The notes: generated from the sequence alone by a model not told the origin. 64,000 nucleotides of DNA from an uncultured Cedecea sp. (GCF_947498825.1 NZ_CANMLV010000020.1:27331-91330); one strand, 5' to 3'; positions 49,434-60,048 are shown, counted from the first letter of the stretch. A program made the numbers and translations.

Positions 49434-50612
49434 TTAACGCGCAACCCAACCTAGCGTGCGCTGAGCCAGCACATCACGTGCCGGAGTAAAATATTCCATG
49501 GCCATCAGACCAAGATTACGCCCCACGACTAAAGGCGCCCAGTGGTTAGCAAACAGATGAACCAGACTGTCAGTCATACCAATGGTCATGGTTTTATCTG
49601 TCACGCGTTGCTGCTGGTAAGCGGCCAGCACAGGAAAACTGCCAGGATCCTGTTGCGTCTGCCAGGCATGAGAGAGGTTCTCCGCCAGCGACATAACATC
49701 ACGCAAGGCAAGATTAAAACCTTGTCCGGCAATGGGATGTAATGTTTGTGATGCATTCCCCACCAGAACCAGGCGATGAGAAACCGACTGAGTGGCAGTC
49801 GTTAATGCCAGCGGATAGTGATGACGAGCCCCCACCTGAGTAATACGTCCAAGACGCCAGCCAAATGCTTGCTGTAGTTGCTGACAGAACTCACTGTCGC
49901 TCCAGGCGGCAACCTGTTCCCCCTCTTCTTGCGCATGGCACCAGACCAGCGAGCAACGCCCTTCCGACATGGGTAGCATGGCTAACGGCCCGTGCTGAGT
50001 AAAGCGCTCAAAGGCACGGCCATGATGAGGTTGTGAGGTAGTGACATTGGCAATAACCGCAATTTGCTGATAGTCGTGCGATTGCCAGCCCATGCCACAC
50101 TGGGCGGCAAGCGTCGATCGTGAACCATCAGCCGCAACCAGTAAACTGCCTTTTAGCTGGGTTCCGTCGCTGAGCGTGACGTGAACACTGTCTTGTTCCC
50201 GCTGAAAAGTCGTGACACGCTGTGGACAATGCAGGGTAACACCTGGCGCCTTTTTCAGCAGAGTAAACAGGCGCTGACCGATATCATGCAGCTCAACCAC
50301 TTGTCCGAGCGCAGCAATATGATAATCCTCAGCATTCAGGGTCACAAAACTGGCATGTCCGCGATCGCTGACATGTACGGTACGAATAGCCGTCGCGCAG
50401 TCAGCAATTGCAGGCCAGACCCCAATATTCGTCAATTGCTGACAGGTTCCCTGTGCCAGAGCAATAGCTCTGGCATCAAAACCAGGATGGGAAGCACTGT
50501 CAGGGCTTACCGCCTCGATTAAATGAACCGGTAATTTGCCCTGTGTTAACTGAGAAATGGCCAATGCAAGCGTTGCGCCTGCCATTCCTCCACCCACAAT
50601 AATAATGCTCAT
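49434..50612 (-). CDS. ubiH: Ubiquinone C1-hydroxylase UbiH (2-octaprenyl-6-methoxyphenol hydroxylase)
   Basis: The 392-residue paralogue of UbiI shows IIVGGGMAGATLALAI, LVAADGSRSTLA and the family motif GNASQTLHPIAGQGFNLALRD. It hydroxylates C1 of the ubiquinone ring. Position and spacing (10 nt after pepP, 12 nt before ubiI) match the enterobacterial operon. Confidence 0.95.
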   Translation of the reverse strand: MSIIIVGGGMAGATLALAISQLTQGKLPVHLIEAVSPDSASHPGFDARAIALAQGTCQQLTNIGVWPAIADCATAIRTVHVSDRGHASFVTLNAEDYHIAALGQVVELHDIGQRLFTLLKKAPGVTLHCPQRVTTFQREQDSVHVTLSDGTQLKGSLLVAADGSRSTLAAQCGMGWQSHDYQQIAVIANVTTSQPHHGRAFERFTQHGPLAMLPMSEGRCSLVWCHAQEEGEQVAAWSDSEFCQQLQQAFGWRLGRITQVGARHHYPLALTTATQSVSHRLVLVGNASQTLHPIAGQGFNLALRDVMSLAENLSHAWQTQQDPGSFPVLAAYQQQRVTDKTMTIGMTDSLVHLFANHWAPLVVGRNLGLMAMEYFTPARDVLAQRTLGWVAR

Positions 50613-50622
50613 AAGATACTCG

Positions 50623-51942
50623 TTACTGCCGAGCCGCAGCCATCAACGCTTCAATGTCATCAGCAGATTTCACGACACTCGCAGTTAAATTTTCATTACC
50701 ATCTTCGGTTATCAGAATATCGTCTTCAATGCGGATCCCAATACCACGGTATTCTGGCGGCACATCAGCATCAGGAGCAATATAAAGCCCAGGTTCAACC
50801 GTGATGACCATACCAGGCTCCAGAATACGTGAGCGGTCTGCGCCGTAGTCACCCACATCATGAACATCCAGACCAAGCCAGTGACTGAGACTGTGCATGA
50901 AGAATTCCCGATAGGCATTTTCACTAATGAGTGTATCCACATCGCCTTTCAGCAGGCCCAGTTTCACCAGACCCGTTACCATGATACGCACCACCTGTAC
51001 CGTGACTTCCTGCATCGTTGTACCAGGACGATACAGCGCAATCGCCGTATCAAGAGATTCCAGTACAATATCGTAAATTGCGCGCTGAGGAGCGCTAAAC
51101 TTCCCATTAACCGGGAAAGTACGCGTGATATCACCCGCATACCCTTGATATTCACAGCCAGCATCAATCAGGACTAAGTCTCCATCCTGCATTTTGCTTT
51201 CATTCTCAGTGTAATGCAGAATACAACCGTTATCCCCACTACCAACAATGGTATTATAAGACGGGAAACGGGCACCGTGACGAGTAAATTCGTGGTGAAT
51301 TTCACCTTCCAGCTGGTATTCAAACATTCCCGGGCGGCAAGTTTCCATCGCCCGAGTATGCGCCAGGGCACTGATTTCACCGGCACGGCGTAATATTTCG
51401 CACTCTGCCTCAGATTTGAAAAGGCGCATATTGTGCAGGATCGGGCGCCAGTCGATCAGCGTATCGGGTGCGCTCAGATTCTGACGACTGCCACGACGCA
51501 GCTTATCCAGTGCAGCAAAAACAATGCGATCGGCGTAGTCATATTCGCCCTGAGCGTGATAGACCACATTCAATCCATTGAGCAACTGATACAGCTGCTC
51601 ATCAATTTCATTAAATGCCAGCGCCCGATCGATTCCCAGTTTTTGCGGGGCATTGTCTTGTCCCAGACGACGGCCAAACCAGATCTCTTTGGTCTTATCG
51701 CGAACGCGATTAAACAGTACGCTGTGACTATGTGTCACATCGCTTTTAATCAGTACCAGCACAGCTTCTGGCTCATTAAACCCGGTTAAATACCAAAAAT
51801 CGCTATTCTGACGATAGGAATATTCAGTATCAGCACTGCGGGTTGCCTCAGGTGCCGAAAAGATAATTGCGGCACTTGCCGATTCCATTTTCGCCAGTAA
51901 TGCCTGACGGCGACGGTGAAATTCAGACTGCTGTTTCATCAC
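50623..51942 (-). CDS. pepP: Xaa-Pro aminopeptidase PepP
   Basis: The 439-residue enzyme has an N-terminal creatinase-like domain (IIFSAPEATRSADTEYSYRQNSDFWYLTGF) and the pita-bread metallopeptidase core with its dimetal ligands: VLIDAGCEYQGYAGDITRTFP, HSLSHWLGLDVHDVG, EPGMVITVEPGLY and IRIEDDILITEDG. It removes N-terminal residues before proline. The start may be either of two adjacent ATG codons. It precedes ubiH in the operon. Confidence 0.96.
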   Translation of the reverse strand: MMKQQSEFHRRRQALLAKMESASAAIIFSAPEATRSADTEYSYRQNSDFWYLTGFNEPEAVLVLIKSDVTHSHSVLFNRVRDKTKEIWFGRRLGQDNAPQKLGIDRALAFNEIDEQLYQLLNGLNVVYHAQGEYDYADRIVFAALDKLRRGSRQNLSAPDTLIDWRPILHNMRLFKSEAECEILRRAGEISALAHTRAMETCRPGMFEYQLEGEIHHEFTRHGARFPSYNTIVGSGDNGCILHYTENESKMQDGDLVLIDAGCEYQGYAGDITRTFPVNGKFSAPQRAIYDIVLESLDTAIALYRPGTTMQEVTVQVVRIMVTGLVKLGLLKGDVDTLISENAYREFFMHSLSHWLGLDVHDVGDYGADRSRILEPGMVITVEPGLYIAPDADVPPEYRGIGIRIEDDILITEDGNENLTASVVKSADDIEALMAAARQ

Positions 51943-51962
51943 TCCTCCCGAGATTGTTCTGA

Positions 51963-52541
51963 TTAATGAAGTGTCGGTTTACTGGCTTCCGGTGCCAGTG
52001 GTTGAGTACGGGTAAAAGTGTCGTGGCAAAGTAAAGCGGCGACACGGACATACTCAATAATCTCTTCCAGGGACATTTCCAGTTCTTCCTGGTCGTCGTC
52101 TTCCTCATAACCGAGTTGAGCGATATTGCGTAAATCGTCAATCGCCTCCCCCGTTTCACCAGTCACTTTATCCAGTTTAGGCTGTGTAACGCCCAGTCCT
52201 AACAGAAAATGGTTTACCCAGCCAGACAGCGCATCAGCGCGGTCAAAAACCGTTACCTCATCGCTATCGGGAATGTAAAGTTGAAACATGAAACCATCAT
52301 CTTCCAGGGCATCGGCAGTAGCCGCATGCATCTGGCGTAAAATATCCGCCAGGTTTTTACTGAACGCCAGCCCTTCGTTAGTCAGGTCATGAAGCAGTGT
52401 TTGCCAGCTATTCTCATTATTTCCACCACATAGCATGCCGCTGATTAAACCGTGCATTTCCGCAGGCGTAAGGCCCACACCCTGTTCATTTAATAGCTGG
52501 CCTACCGCATCGTAGCCAGGCATTGCATTTTGTATAGACAT
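51963..52541 (-). CDS. ygfB: UPF0149 family protein YgfB
   Basis: The 192-residue protein (start 52541, equal to the E. coli length) contains [53 protein letters not shown] and an acidic run [23 protein letters not shown]. Its role is poorly defined; in Pseudomonas a YgfB protein modulates beta-lactam resistance. It leads the operon with pepP and the ubi genes and is divergent from zapA. Confidence 0.93.
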   Translation of the reverse strand: MSIQNAMPGYDAVGQLLNEQGVGLTPAEMHGLISGMLCGGNNENSWQTLLHDLTNEGLAFSKNLADILRQMHAATADALEDDGFMFQLYIPDSDEVTVFDRADALSGWVNHFLLGLGVTQPKLDKVTGETGEAIDDLRNIAQLGYEEDDDQEELEMSLEEIIEYVRVAALLCHDTFTRTQPLAPEASKPTLH

Positions 52542-52708
52542 GCGCATTCATCGTCGTTAGCAGGAGGAGTGTGTTATGCTACCACTTGGACCCCTGAAGA
52601 TACCAGAAAAGGGCTTGTATCTTAATATCAGGGTAGCTATAGTGGCGCGCCTTAGGTTATTGAAATTCTATAACGCTAAGGCAGGCGAGTTAACAGCAGG
52701 AAGGTCGC

Positions 52709-53026
52709 ATGTCTGCACAACCAGTCGATATTCAAATTTTCGGTCGTTCATTACGTGTCAATTGTCCACCGGAACAGCAGGATGCGCTGAATCAGGCTGC
52801 AGAAGAACTGAGCCAGCGTTTACAAGATTTAAAAGTAAGAACCCGAGTCACAAATACAGAGCAGTTGGTGTTCATTGCTGCCCTGAATATTTGTTATGAA
52901 CTGGCGCAAGAAAAAGCCAAAACTCGTGATTATGCCGCGAATATGGAAGAACGTATTCGTATGCTGCAACAGACGATTGAGCGTGCATTACTCGAGCAAG
53001 GACGACAAGGTCCGGCGTTTGAATAA
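52709..53026 (+). CDS. zapA: Cell-division protein ZapA
   Basis: The 105-residue protein begins [24 protein letters not shown], the ZapA globular head, and continues into a long coiled coil ([34 protein letters not shown]). ZapA bundles FtsZ and links it to ZapB. It lies just upstream of ssrS as in E. coli, and the -35 element of the 6S RNA promoter overlaps its stop codon. Confidence 0.95.
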   Translation: MSAQPVDIQIFGRSLRVNCPPEQQDALNQAAEELSQRLQDLKVRTRVTNTEQLVFIAALNICYELAQEKAKTRDYAANMEERIRMLQQTIERALLEQGRQGPAFE

Positions 53027-53047
53027 CGCGTAAAAGTCGATTATACT
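53019..53047 (+). promoter_or_regulatory. ssrS: Promoter of the 6S RNA gene
   Basis: TTGAAT (53019-53024) and TATACT (53042-53047) are separated by 17 nt. They lie 18 nt before the mature 6S 5' end, matching a transcript about 9 nt longer than the mature RNA, like the P1 start in E. coli. Confidence 0.75.
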
Positions 53048-53064
53048 GTTCAGCAACAGACAGA

Positions 53065-53251
53065 ATTTCTCTGAGATGTTTGCAAGCGGGCCAGTCCCCT
53101 GAGCCGATATTTCATACCAACAGAATGTGGCGCTCCATGGTCGGTGTGCATGCTCGGTTCGTCCGAGAAGCCTGAAGACCGTGACGACATGTTCACCTTG
53201 AACCAAGGGTTCAAGGGTTACAGCCTGCAGCGGCATCTCGGAGAATCCCCC
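53065..53251 (+). ncRNA. ssrS: 6S RNA
   Basis: The segment begins atttctctgagatgtttgca and ends in ctcggagaatccccc, and internally has gggccagtcccctgagccga and ccttgaaccaagggttcaag. These are the conserved arms and closing stems of enterobacterial 6S RNA. The length of about 187 nt is close to E. coli (184). 6S RNA mimics an open promoter and sequesters sigma-70 RNA polymerase in stationary phase. It is co-transcribed with fau. Confidence 0.97.
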
Positions 53252-53271
53252 CTTTAACAGGCCTTTCGCCT

Positions 53272-53868
53272 ATGAGTCTCTCCCCTTCACGTTCTGAACT
53301 TCGCCAAGCTATTCGTCAAACTGTACGACAGCATCGACGAGCACTCTCAGCTGATGAACAACGTAATTTCGCTTGCAAAGCAGCACAACGCATGCTGGAA
53401 ATGCCGCAAGTTGCTCAGGCAAAAAACATCGCACTCTTTCTCTCTTTCGATGGTGAACTCGATACCGCGCCTTTAATTCACGCGCTGTGGCAGGCTAAAA
53501 AAGCGGTCTACTTGCCGGTATTGCATCCGTTCAGTAGCGGAAATTTATTATTTCTGCGCTACAGTGAAACGACACCATTAATCAGAAACCGGCTGAAAAT
53601 ACTGGAACCACAGCTTGATGTCAGGCAAGTACTGCCGCTGGCACAGCTGGATATACTCGTGACGCCGCTGGTCGCTTTCGATTCAGAAGGTCAAAGACTG
53701 GGAATGGGAGGCGGATTCTACGACAGAACGCTACAACACTGGCAGCAACATCATTTCTATCCCGTTGGGCTGGCACATGACTGTCAGTGGGTGCCGGAAC
53801 TGCCGACTGAAGTCTGGGATATCCCGTTACCGGCCGTTGTGACGCCATCGCGTCTCTGGCAGTGGTAA
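53272..53868 (+). CDS. fau: 5-Formyltetrahydrofolate cyclo-ligase
   Basis: The 198-residue protein (also called YgfA) has the family motifs RQAIRQTVRQHRRALSADEQ at the N-terminus, ALFLSFDGELDTAPLI, the nucleotide-binding LVAFDSEGQRLGMGGGFYDRTLQ and PVGLAHDCQ. It converts 5-formyl-THF to methenyl-THF with ATP. It lies 20 nt downstream of 6S RNA, the usual bicistronic arrangement. Confidence 0.95.
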   Translation: MSLSPSRSELRQAIRQTVRQHRRALSADEQRNFACKAAQRMLEMPQVAQAKNIALFLSFDGELDTAPLIHALWQAKKAVYLPVLHPFSSGNLLFLRYSETTPLIRNRLKILEPQLDVRQVLPLAQLDILVTPLVAFDSEGQRLGMGGGFYDRTLQHWQQHHFYPVGLAHDCQWVPELPTEVWDIPLPAVVTPSRLWQW

Positions 53869-53871
53869 AAG

Positions 53872-53895
53872 CGCCTTCGGTTTGCACCGAAGGCG
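53872..53895. terminator. Bidirectional terminator between fau and serA
   Basis: CGCCTTCGG and CCGAAGGCG form a perfect 9-bp stem with a 6-nt loop between convergent genes. Confidence 0.8.
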
Positions 53896-53907
53896 TTGTA
53901 TCACGAA

Positions 53908-55146
53908 TCAGTAGAGCAGACGTGCACGAATAGTTCCGGGGATGGCCTTCATCAGCTTCAGTGCGCTTTCAGCACGTTCTTCTGACGCATCAACATCGAT
54001 AACCACATAGCCCATTTGCGGAGTGGTTTGCAGGTACTGAGCGGCAATATTGATCCCCTGATCGGTAAAGATCTGGTTCAGCGCCGTCATAACTCCCGGG
54101 CGGTTCTCATGGATATGGAGCAGACGGCTTGAAGTCCCACCGTGTAATGGTAAGGACACTTCCGGGAAGTTAACCGCTGAGAGCGTAGAACCGTTATCAG
54201 AGTACTTAGCCAGTTTACCTGCGACTTCCAGACCGATATTTTCCTGTGCTTCCTGAGTCGATCCACCAATATGTGGTGTCAGGATCACATTATCAAACTC
54301 ACACAGTGGAGAGGAGAATGGATCGCTGTTAGTTGCCGGTTCAGTTGGGAATACGTCAATCGCCGCGCCAGCCAGATGCTTACTGGATAATGCATCACAC
54401 AGTGCGGGAATATCAACCACGGTACCGCGTGAAGCATTGATCAACAATGAACCTGGCTTCATCAAGGCGATTTCCGCAGCGCCCATCATATTTTTGGTCG
54501 ATGCATTTTCAGGGACATGCAGACTGATAACATCACTCATATTCAGTAAGTCAGAGAGATGCTGGACCTGGGTTGCATTACCCAGCGGCAGTTTGCTTTC
54601 AATATCGTAGAAGAAAACATGCATGCCCAGAGATTCAGCCAGAATACCCAGCTGGGTACCGATATGACCATAACCGATGATGCCCAGTTTTTTACCGCGC
54701 GCTTCATAAGAACCGACCGCCAGTTTATTCCACTGACCACGGTGAGCCTTAGCATTCGCTTCAGGAACACCACGCAACAACAGCAATAGCTCACCAATCA
54801 CCAGTTCAGCAACAGAACGGGTATTAGAGAATGGCGCATTAAATACCGGAACACCGCGACTCGCCGCAGCAACTAAATCAACCTGGTTAGTACCGATACA
54901 GAAGCACCCGACGGCAACCAGTCGTTCAGCAGCAGCAAAAACTTCTGCGGTTAAATGAGTACGGGAACGCAAACCAATAAAATGTGCATCACGAATCGCT
55001 TCTTTCAGCTCCTCTGTGTCCAGAGCCCCTTTGTGATATTCAATATTGGTATAACCTGCTGCACGAAGGCTATCAACAGCCTTCTGATGGACACCTTCAA
55101 CCAGCAGAAACTTAATTTTATCTTTCTCTAGTGATACTTTTGCCAT
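53908..55146 (-). CDS. serA: D-3-phosphoglycerate dehydrogenase
   Basis: The 412-residue enzyme has the substrate domain (GLRSRTHLTAEVF), the NAD-binding GIIGYGHIGTQLGILAESLGM, INASRGTVVD, the catalytic histidine in LTPHIGGSTQEAQENI and a C-terminal ACT domain (HENRPGVMTALNQIF) for serine feedback inhibition. It starts the phosphorylated serine pathway. The E. coli length is 410. Confidence 0.97.
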   Translation of the reverse strand: MAKVSLEKDKIKFLLVEGVHQKAVDSLRAAGYTNIEYHKGALDTEELKEAIRDAHFIGLRSRTHLTAEVFAAAERLVAVGCFCIGTNQVDLVAAASRGVPVFNAPFSNTRSVAELVIGELLLLLRGVPEANAKAHRGQWNKLAVGSYEARGKKLGIIGYGHIGTQLGILAESLGMHVFFYDIESKLPLGNATQVQHLSDLLNMSDVISLHVPENASTKNMMGAAEIALMKPGSLLINASRGTVVDIPALCDALSSKHLAGAAIDVFPTEPATNSDPFSSPLCEFDNVILTPHIGGSTQEAQENIGLEVAGKLAKYSDNGSTLSAVNFPEVSLPLHGGTSSRLLHIHENRPGVMTALNQIFTDQGINIAAQYLQTTPQMGYVVIDVDASEERAESALKLMKAIPGTIRARLLY

Positions 55147-55532
55147 TTCCCGACCCTATCATTCTCAGATTTGTTGTGTACTACCAGATATTTTCCTCCT
55201 GTCAAAATATCAAAATCTACGCGCGGGGCAATATAAACGATTGCGCAGCCTCTCTGACAAATGACAAGAAAAACCGACAGGCAGCACAATATACTGAGTA
55301 ACGGAAAGAAGCAGAGATGAATAACAGAACTGCAATACAAATGTGATACATGTCACCAAAATATCCCTAAAAAAAATTTTTCTTTTTTTTATCCCTGTAC
55401 TAAAGACATAAAAAAAACGCACAAGCACGAAAACAAACAATTAAAGTAAATAAAATCAAATGGTTAATTAATCAATTGATATTTGAGAAAGAAAAACAGG
55501 AGGAAAGTTATCGCAGGATATTCATCGATAAA
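55147..55532. promoter_or_regulatory. AT-rich region upstream of serA and downstream of rpiA
   Basis: About 390 nt hold the serA promoter side and A/T-tracts (poly-A around 55370-55425). In E. coli serA is Lrp-controlled, and A-tracts fit such binding, but no site can be named. No gene was seen. Confidence 0.45.
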
Positions 55533-55551
55533 GGGAGCGAAGAACGCTCCC
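55533..55551 (-). terminator. Terminator of rpiA
   Basis: GGGAGCG and CGCTCCC pair around AAGAA, 9 nt after the rpiA stop; TTTATCG follows on the minus strand. Confidence 0.7.
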
Positions 55552-55559
55552 GGGCAGAA

Positions 55560-56219
55560 CTATATTTTGAGAACTTTAACGCCATCCTCACTGCCGATCA
55601 GGGCGATATCCGCCCCGCGGCGGGCAAATAATCCGACCGTCACCACGCCAGGTATCGCATTAATCTCGTCTTCCAGTTTAATCGGTTCCATGATGCTTAA
55701 ACCGTAAACATCGAGGATCACATTGCCGTTATCGGTCACAACCCCCTGACGGTATTCAGGGCGTCCTCCCAATTTTACTAGCTTACGCGCAACGGCACTG
55801 CGTGCCATAGGAATGACCTCAACCGGCAGTGGAAATTCACCGAGAACGCCAACCAATTTAGTGGCATCGGCAATACAGACAAACTTCTCAGCGACAGAGG
55901 CAATAATTTTTTCGCGCGTTAATGCCGCTCCGCCGCCTTTTATCATCTGCAGTTGCTCATTAATCTCATCAGCACCATCAACATAGACGCCCAAAGAGTC
56001 AATCTGATTAAGGTCAAAAACAGGGATACCTAAACTCAACAATTTGGCAGTAGAAGCTTCAGAGCTAGAAACCGCTCCTTCAATTTTGTCTTTAATCGTG
56101 CCAAGTGCATCAATAAAGTGTGCCGCGGTACTTCCTGTACCAACGCCAACAATGGTTCCTGGTTGCACATACTGCAACGCCGCCCAGCCAACCGCTTTTT
56201 TCAGTTCATCCTGCGTCAT
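55560..56219 (-). CDS. rpiA: Ribose-5-phosphate isomerase A
   Basis: The 219-residue enzyme shows [25 protein letters not shown] with the catalytic aspartates, [14 protein letters not shown] and the C-terminal [14 protein letters not shown]. It interconverts ribose-5-phosphate and ribulose-5-phosphate. The length equals E. coli RpiA. It is divergent from argP. Confidence 0.97.
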   Translation of the reverse strand: MTQDELKKAVGWAALQYVQPGTIVGVGTGSTAAHFIDALGTIKDKIEGAVSSSEASTAKLLSLGIPVFDLNQIDSLGVYVDGADEINEQLQMIKGGGAALTREKIIASVAEKFVCIADATKLVGVLGEFPLPVEVIPMARSAVARKLVKLGGRPEYRQGVVTDNGNVILDVYGLSIMEPIKLEDEINAIPGVVTVGLFARRGADIALIGSEDGVKVLKI

Positions 56220-56448
56220 AATGTTCTGCCTGTGCTATGAAAGACTGCTGCACATTATAAAGCATGATGATAAGAAATGTGCTCTGGTTTACCTCAATAA
56301 GGTGAGGTAGCCCCTGTATCATCAGAATAGCGGGAAACAAGTGGTAACTTGAGGCTAAATGAGTCGAGTTGTTTGAAGTATGACGTGTATATGTCATAGT
56401 GCAGCCATAGCACGTAGCCATAGTACAGATAAGAGTGATAAAAGAACC
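56220..56448. promoter_or_regulatory. Divergent promoter region rpiA / argP with repeat remnant
   Basis: The region holds both promoters and a short degenerate palindromic-repeat remnant near 56352-56392 (gagtcgagttgtttgaagta). No operator was assigned. Confidence 0.45.
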
Positions 56449-57348
56449 ATGAAACGCCCTGACTACAGAACACTACAGGCACTGGATGCCGTTATTCGTG
56501 AACGCGGATTTGAACGCGCAGCGCAAAAACTGTGCATTACTCAGTCGGCGGTATCCCAGCGGATTAAACAACTGGAGAATATGTTCGGTCAGCCGCTTTT
56601 GGTCCGTACCGTTCCACCACGCCCTACTGAACAAGGGCAGAAGCTACTGGCATTACTGCGTCAAGTAGAACTGCTGGAAGAAGAATGGTTAGGTGATGAG
56701 CAAATAGGCTCTACACCACTATTGCTATCACTTGCGGTCAATGCCGACAGTCTGGCAACCTGGCTGTTACCCGCCCTGGCTCCAGTGCTGGTTGACTCCC
56801 CTATCCGCCTGAACCTCCAGGTGGAAGACGAAACCCGTACTCAGGAACGTTTACGTCGTGGTGAAGTGGTTGGAGCCGTCTCCATTCAACCGCAACCGCT
56901 GCCAAGTTGTCTGGTAGACCGTCTGGGTGCGCTGGATTATCTGTTTGTTGGCTCAAAAGCCTTCGCAGAACGCTATTTTCCAAATGGCGTCACGCGCCAG
57001 GCGCTATTAAAAGCCCCTGCTGTCGCCTTCGACCACCTTGATGACATGCACCAGGCATTCTTACAACAGAACTTTGATTTATCACCAGGCAGCGTGCCTT
57101 GCCATATTGTGAACTCGTCGGAAGCCTTTGTGCAGCTTGCCCGGCAGGGAACCACCTGTTGTATGATCCCACATCTGCAAATTGAGCGGGAATTGAACAG
57201 CGGAGAGTTAATTGATTTGACGCCTGGTCTGTTGCAGCGTCGCATGCTCTACTGGCATCGTTTCGCACCGGAAAGCCGCATGATGCGCAACGTCACAGAC
57301 GCGCTACTGGACTACGCACATAAAGTATTAAGACAGGATACTGAGTAA
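56449..57348 (+). CDS. argP: LysR-type regulator ArgP (IciA)
   Basis: With the start at 56449 the protein has 299 residues: an N-terminal LysR helix-turn-helix ([38 protein letters not shown]) and an effector domain with [28 protein letters not shown]. ArgP activates argO in response to arginine and is antagonised by lysine. The target argO lies about 0.9 kb downstream on the other strand. Confidence 0.95.
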   Translation: MKRPDYRTLQALDAVIRERGFERAAQKLCITQSAVSQRIKQLENMFGQPLLVRTVPPRPTEQGQKLLALLRQVELLEEEWLGDEQIGSTPLLLSLAVNADSLATWLLPALAPVLVDSPIRLNLQVEDETRTQERLRRGEVVGAVSIQPQPLPSCLVDRLGALDYLFVGSKAFAERYFPNGVTRQALLKAPAVAFDHLDDMHQAFLQQNFDLSPGSVPCHIVNSSEAFVQLARQGTTCCMIPHLQIERELNSGELIDLTPGLLQRRMLYWHRFAPESRMMRNVTDALLDYAHKVLRQDTE

Positions 57349-57354
57349 CAGCCT

Positions 57355-57372
57355 CCCCCTGATTTCAGGGGG
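57355..57372. terminator. Bidirectional terminator between argP and yggE
   Basis: CCCCCTG and CAGGGGG pair around a 4-nt ATTT loop, between convergent genes. Confidence 0.7.
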
Positions 57373-57396
57373 AAACTGATGATAGCAATTTACTGC

Positions 57397-58131
57397 TTAC
57401 TGCGCAGCGGGAGCCTGTTGGCGTTCGAGCTCAAACACCACATCGACCTGATCGTTAAACTGAATAGATTCTCTGTCGTAAGTATCCGCAGCAGAAACTG
57501 AAGAGGCCTCATCGGCGGCTTTCATCATTCGCATCACCGGCGCTGGCTGATAGTTAGAAACGTGATAGCGCACACTGTAGACCGGTCCCAGCTTAGTGTG
57601 GAAGCCTTCTGCAAGCTGTTCAGCCTGACGAATAGCATCATTGATTGCAGCAGTACGGGCTTTGTTTTTAAATTCCTCTGGCTCAGCAACACCTAAAGAG
57701 ACAGAACGAATTTCGTTCAGTCCGGCTTTCAGTGCACCGTCAAGCAATGGACTCATTTTATCAAGCTGGCGTAAGGTGACTTCAACCTGACGTACAGCAC
57801 GATAGCCTTTCAGTTGTGTTTTGCCATCTTTAAGATACTCATATTCTGGTTGAGTGCTCAGATTGGCAGCGTTGATGTCTTTCTTCTCTACACCACTCTT
57901 TTGCAAGAAGGCCATATATTCAGCAACACGTTCATCAACCTGTTTCTTAGCTGCTGCTGCATCCTTGGCAGAAACCCTGACTTCAATAGCCAGTGTTGCC
58001 ATATCTGGTACCGCACTCACGCTGGCGGTTCCAGAGGTGACAAGATGCGGCCCATCAGGCAATTCACTCGCCTGAACTGAAACAGTTGCTAATCCGATTA
58101 ACGCAGATAATGCTAAAATTTTAAACTTCAC
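57397..58131 (-). CDS. yggE: Periplasmic SIMPL-domain protein YggE
   Basis: The start is placed at GTG 58131 because a GGAGG site lies 8 nt upstream and the product then begins with a signal peptide KFKILALSALIGLATVSVQA. No ATG fits. The 244-residue protein has the SIMPL/DUF541 domain (VTSGTASVSAVPDMATLAIEV; YRAVRQVEVTLRQLDKMSPLLDGAL; YSVRYHVSNYQP). It is linked to oxidative-stress tolerance in E. coli; its biochemical function is unsettled. Confidence 0.92.
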   Translation of the reverse strand: MKFKILALSALIGLATVSVQASELPDGPHLVTSGTASVSAVPDMATLAIEVRVSAKDAAAAKKQVDERVAEYMAFLQKSGVEKKDINAANLSTQPEYEYLKDGKTQLKGYRAVRQVEVTLRQLDKMSPLLDGALKAGLNEIRSVSLGVAEPEEFKNKARTAAINDAIRQAEQLAEGFHTKLGPVYSVRYHVSNYQPAPVMRMMKAADEASSVSAADTYDRESIQFNDQVDVVFELERQQAPAAQ

Positions 58132-58238
58132 TGTATATCCTCCGCATGCCGTGTCAAAAGTATCACTCTTGAATGTACTCCAGTTATCTTCTGTCAGCAT
58201 AAACGCTTGGGCCAGCTTGTCTATCAGACAAAAACTTA

Positions 58239-58874
58239 TTATGCGATTAACTGCTTGAAAAGCTTCACGCCGTCCCATGCTAATTGTAGTGCAATAAACC
58301 ACATAACAATTCCGACAACACCATTGATTGTGCGCTGTGCTGTCGCAGTACGCAAACGCGGAGCCAGCCAGGCCGCCATGAACGCAAGGCCGTAGAACCA
58401 AATAATCGATGCACTTGCCGTGCCAAGGGCAAACCAGCGTTTCGGCTCGTCAGCCATTTGTCCGCCAAGGCTCCCTAATACCACTACGGTATCAATATAA
58501 ACGTGTGGATTAAGCCAGGTGACCGCCAGTACCATCGCCAGAACCCTCCAGCGACCTCGTTTCAAAGCCTCGACAGCGGTCAGCTCAATATTACGACTAA
58601 AAGCCGTACGTAATGCCCCCAGACCATACCAGAGTAAAAATAATACCCCTCCCCAGGTTACCAGAGCTAATAACCATGATGATTGCATCAGTAAAGCACT
58701 GCCGCCAAAAATGCCCCCCCAGATCAAAATCAAGTCGCTGATAGCACACAGTGAGGCAATCATGATGTGATACTGACGGCGAATTCCCTGATTCAACACC
58801 AGTGCATTTTGTGGACCTAATGGCAGAATCAATGCAGCACCAAGCGCAACACCTTGAAAATAATAAAATAACAC
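58239..58874 (-). CDS. argO: Arginine exporter ArgO
   Basis: The 211-residue LysE-family inner-membrane protein has six hydrophobic segments, the N-terminal signature [23 protein letters not shown] and the central [21 protein letters not shown]. It exports arginine and canavanine. It lies near its activator gene argP, with yggE between them as in E. coli. Confidence 0.95.
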   Translation of the reverse strand: MLFYYFQGVALGAALILPLGPQNALVLNQGIRRQYHIMIASLCAISDLILIWGGIFGGSALLMQSSWLLALVTWGGVLFLLWYGLGALRTAFSRNIELTAVEALKRGRWRVLAMVLAVTWLNPHVYIDTVVVLGSLGGQMADEPKRWFALGTASASIIWFYGLAFMAAWLAPRLRTATAQRTINGVVGIVMWFIALQLAWDGVKLFKQLIA

Positions 58875-59061
58875 GACACACCTCTTTAATAGGGCTTTAT
58901 TGAAGTGGAGTGTAATGGCTTATCATCATTAGATGAAATTGATAATTTTAATCATTCATTAAAAAAAATGATAACAAGGAAGGGATTAATTGAGAGGTAT
59001 CGTAGAAATAACAAGAATCAGAAAAGAGACCGCATGCAGCCCCCTTCCTGACTCTGTTTAA

Positions 59062-59922
59062 TTAAAGAATATCCGTTTTTTTTGTCGGGTTCACATGAAT
59101 GCCCATCTGTGGATACGGCAGGCCGATTCCATTTGCATCCAGCTCCTTTTTAACGCGTTCCAGAACGTCCCAGTACACCATCAGTAAATCACCACTGTTG
59201 CTCCAGGCACGCATAATAAAGTTGACTGAAGAGGATCCCAGCTCGTTAACCCGTACCAGAATCTCACGGTCTTGCAGAATACGTTCTTCAGACTTAAGAA
59301 TATCCGTGAGGATCTGCTTCACTTGATCAATATCAGCATCATAAGAGACGCTAATAATAAATTCATTGCGTCGGATCGGCTCCCGGGAAAAGTTGATGAT
59401 ATTACCGCTAATAATTTTCCCGTTCGGAACAACAACGATTTTGCCATCTGTAGTACGCAATGTAGTGGAAAAAATTTGTACATTGAGTACTGTTCCAGCA
59501 ACGCCACCCAAGTCGACATATTCGCCAGAACGGAATGGTCGGAAGCTCACCAACAGCACACCTGCTGCAAGGTTAGAGAGTGAACCCTGTAACGCCAGCC
59601 CCACGGCCAGACCCGCGGCACCTAATACAGCAATAACCGACGCGGTCTGAACGCCAATACGTCCCAGAGCCGCAATCAAGGTGAAAGCAATAATACCGTA
59701 ACGCACTAACGCTGAAAGAAAATCAGCAACGGTAGCATCAATATGCCTGGCTTGCATCATACGATTAAACGCCCCGGCAACGGCACGGGAAACCATAATA
59801 CCAATTATCAGAATGACTATCGCCGCGACGATATTAACCGCATAACTGAGAAGTAACTCCTGGTTGGCAACCAACCAACCACCTGCATTACCAATCTGAT
59901 CTGCTACATTAAGTTCTTCCAT
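59062..59922 (-). CDS. mscS: Small-conductance mechanosensitive channel MscS
   Basis: The 286-residue protein has three membrane helices. The third, pore-lining helix shows the Gly/Ala pattern [30 protein letters not shown], followed by the beta domain [19 protein letters not shown] and the C-terminal portal domain with the conserved PYPQMGIHV. It opens under membrane tension during osmotic downshock. The length equals E. coli MscS. Confidence 0.97.
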   Translation of the reverse strand: MEELNVADQIGNAGGWLVANQELLLSYAVNIVAAIVILIIGIMVSRAVAGAFNRMMQARHIDATVADFLSALVRYGIIAFTLIAALGRIGVQTASVIAVLGAAGLAVGLALQGSLSNLAAGVLLVSFRPFRSGEYVDLGGVAGTVLNVQIFSTTLRTTDGKIVVVPNGKIISGNIINFSREPIRRNEFIISVSYDADIDQVKQILTDILKSEERILQDREILVRVNELGSSSVNFIMRAWSNSGDLLMVYWDVLERVKKELDANGIGLPYPQMGIHVNPTKKTDIL

Positions 59923-60022
59923 TAAATATCCTTTGTCTGGTCGATTATCGATAACTATTTACATACAGGTTAGCGGCAAAACACCATCTGTACATCAGAA
60001 AATTACCGGTATTCCCAAAAAC

Positions 60023-60048
60023 ATAAAGCCCGCATTCGCGGGCTTTAT
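60023..60048 (-). terminator. Rho-independent terminator of fbaA
   Basis: ATAAAGCCCGC and its complement form a perfect 11-bp stem with a 4-nt loop, followed on the minus strand by GTTTTTGGG. It lies 20 nt after the fbaA stop. Confidence 0.88.
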
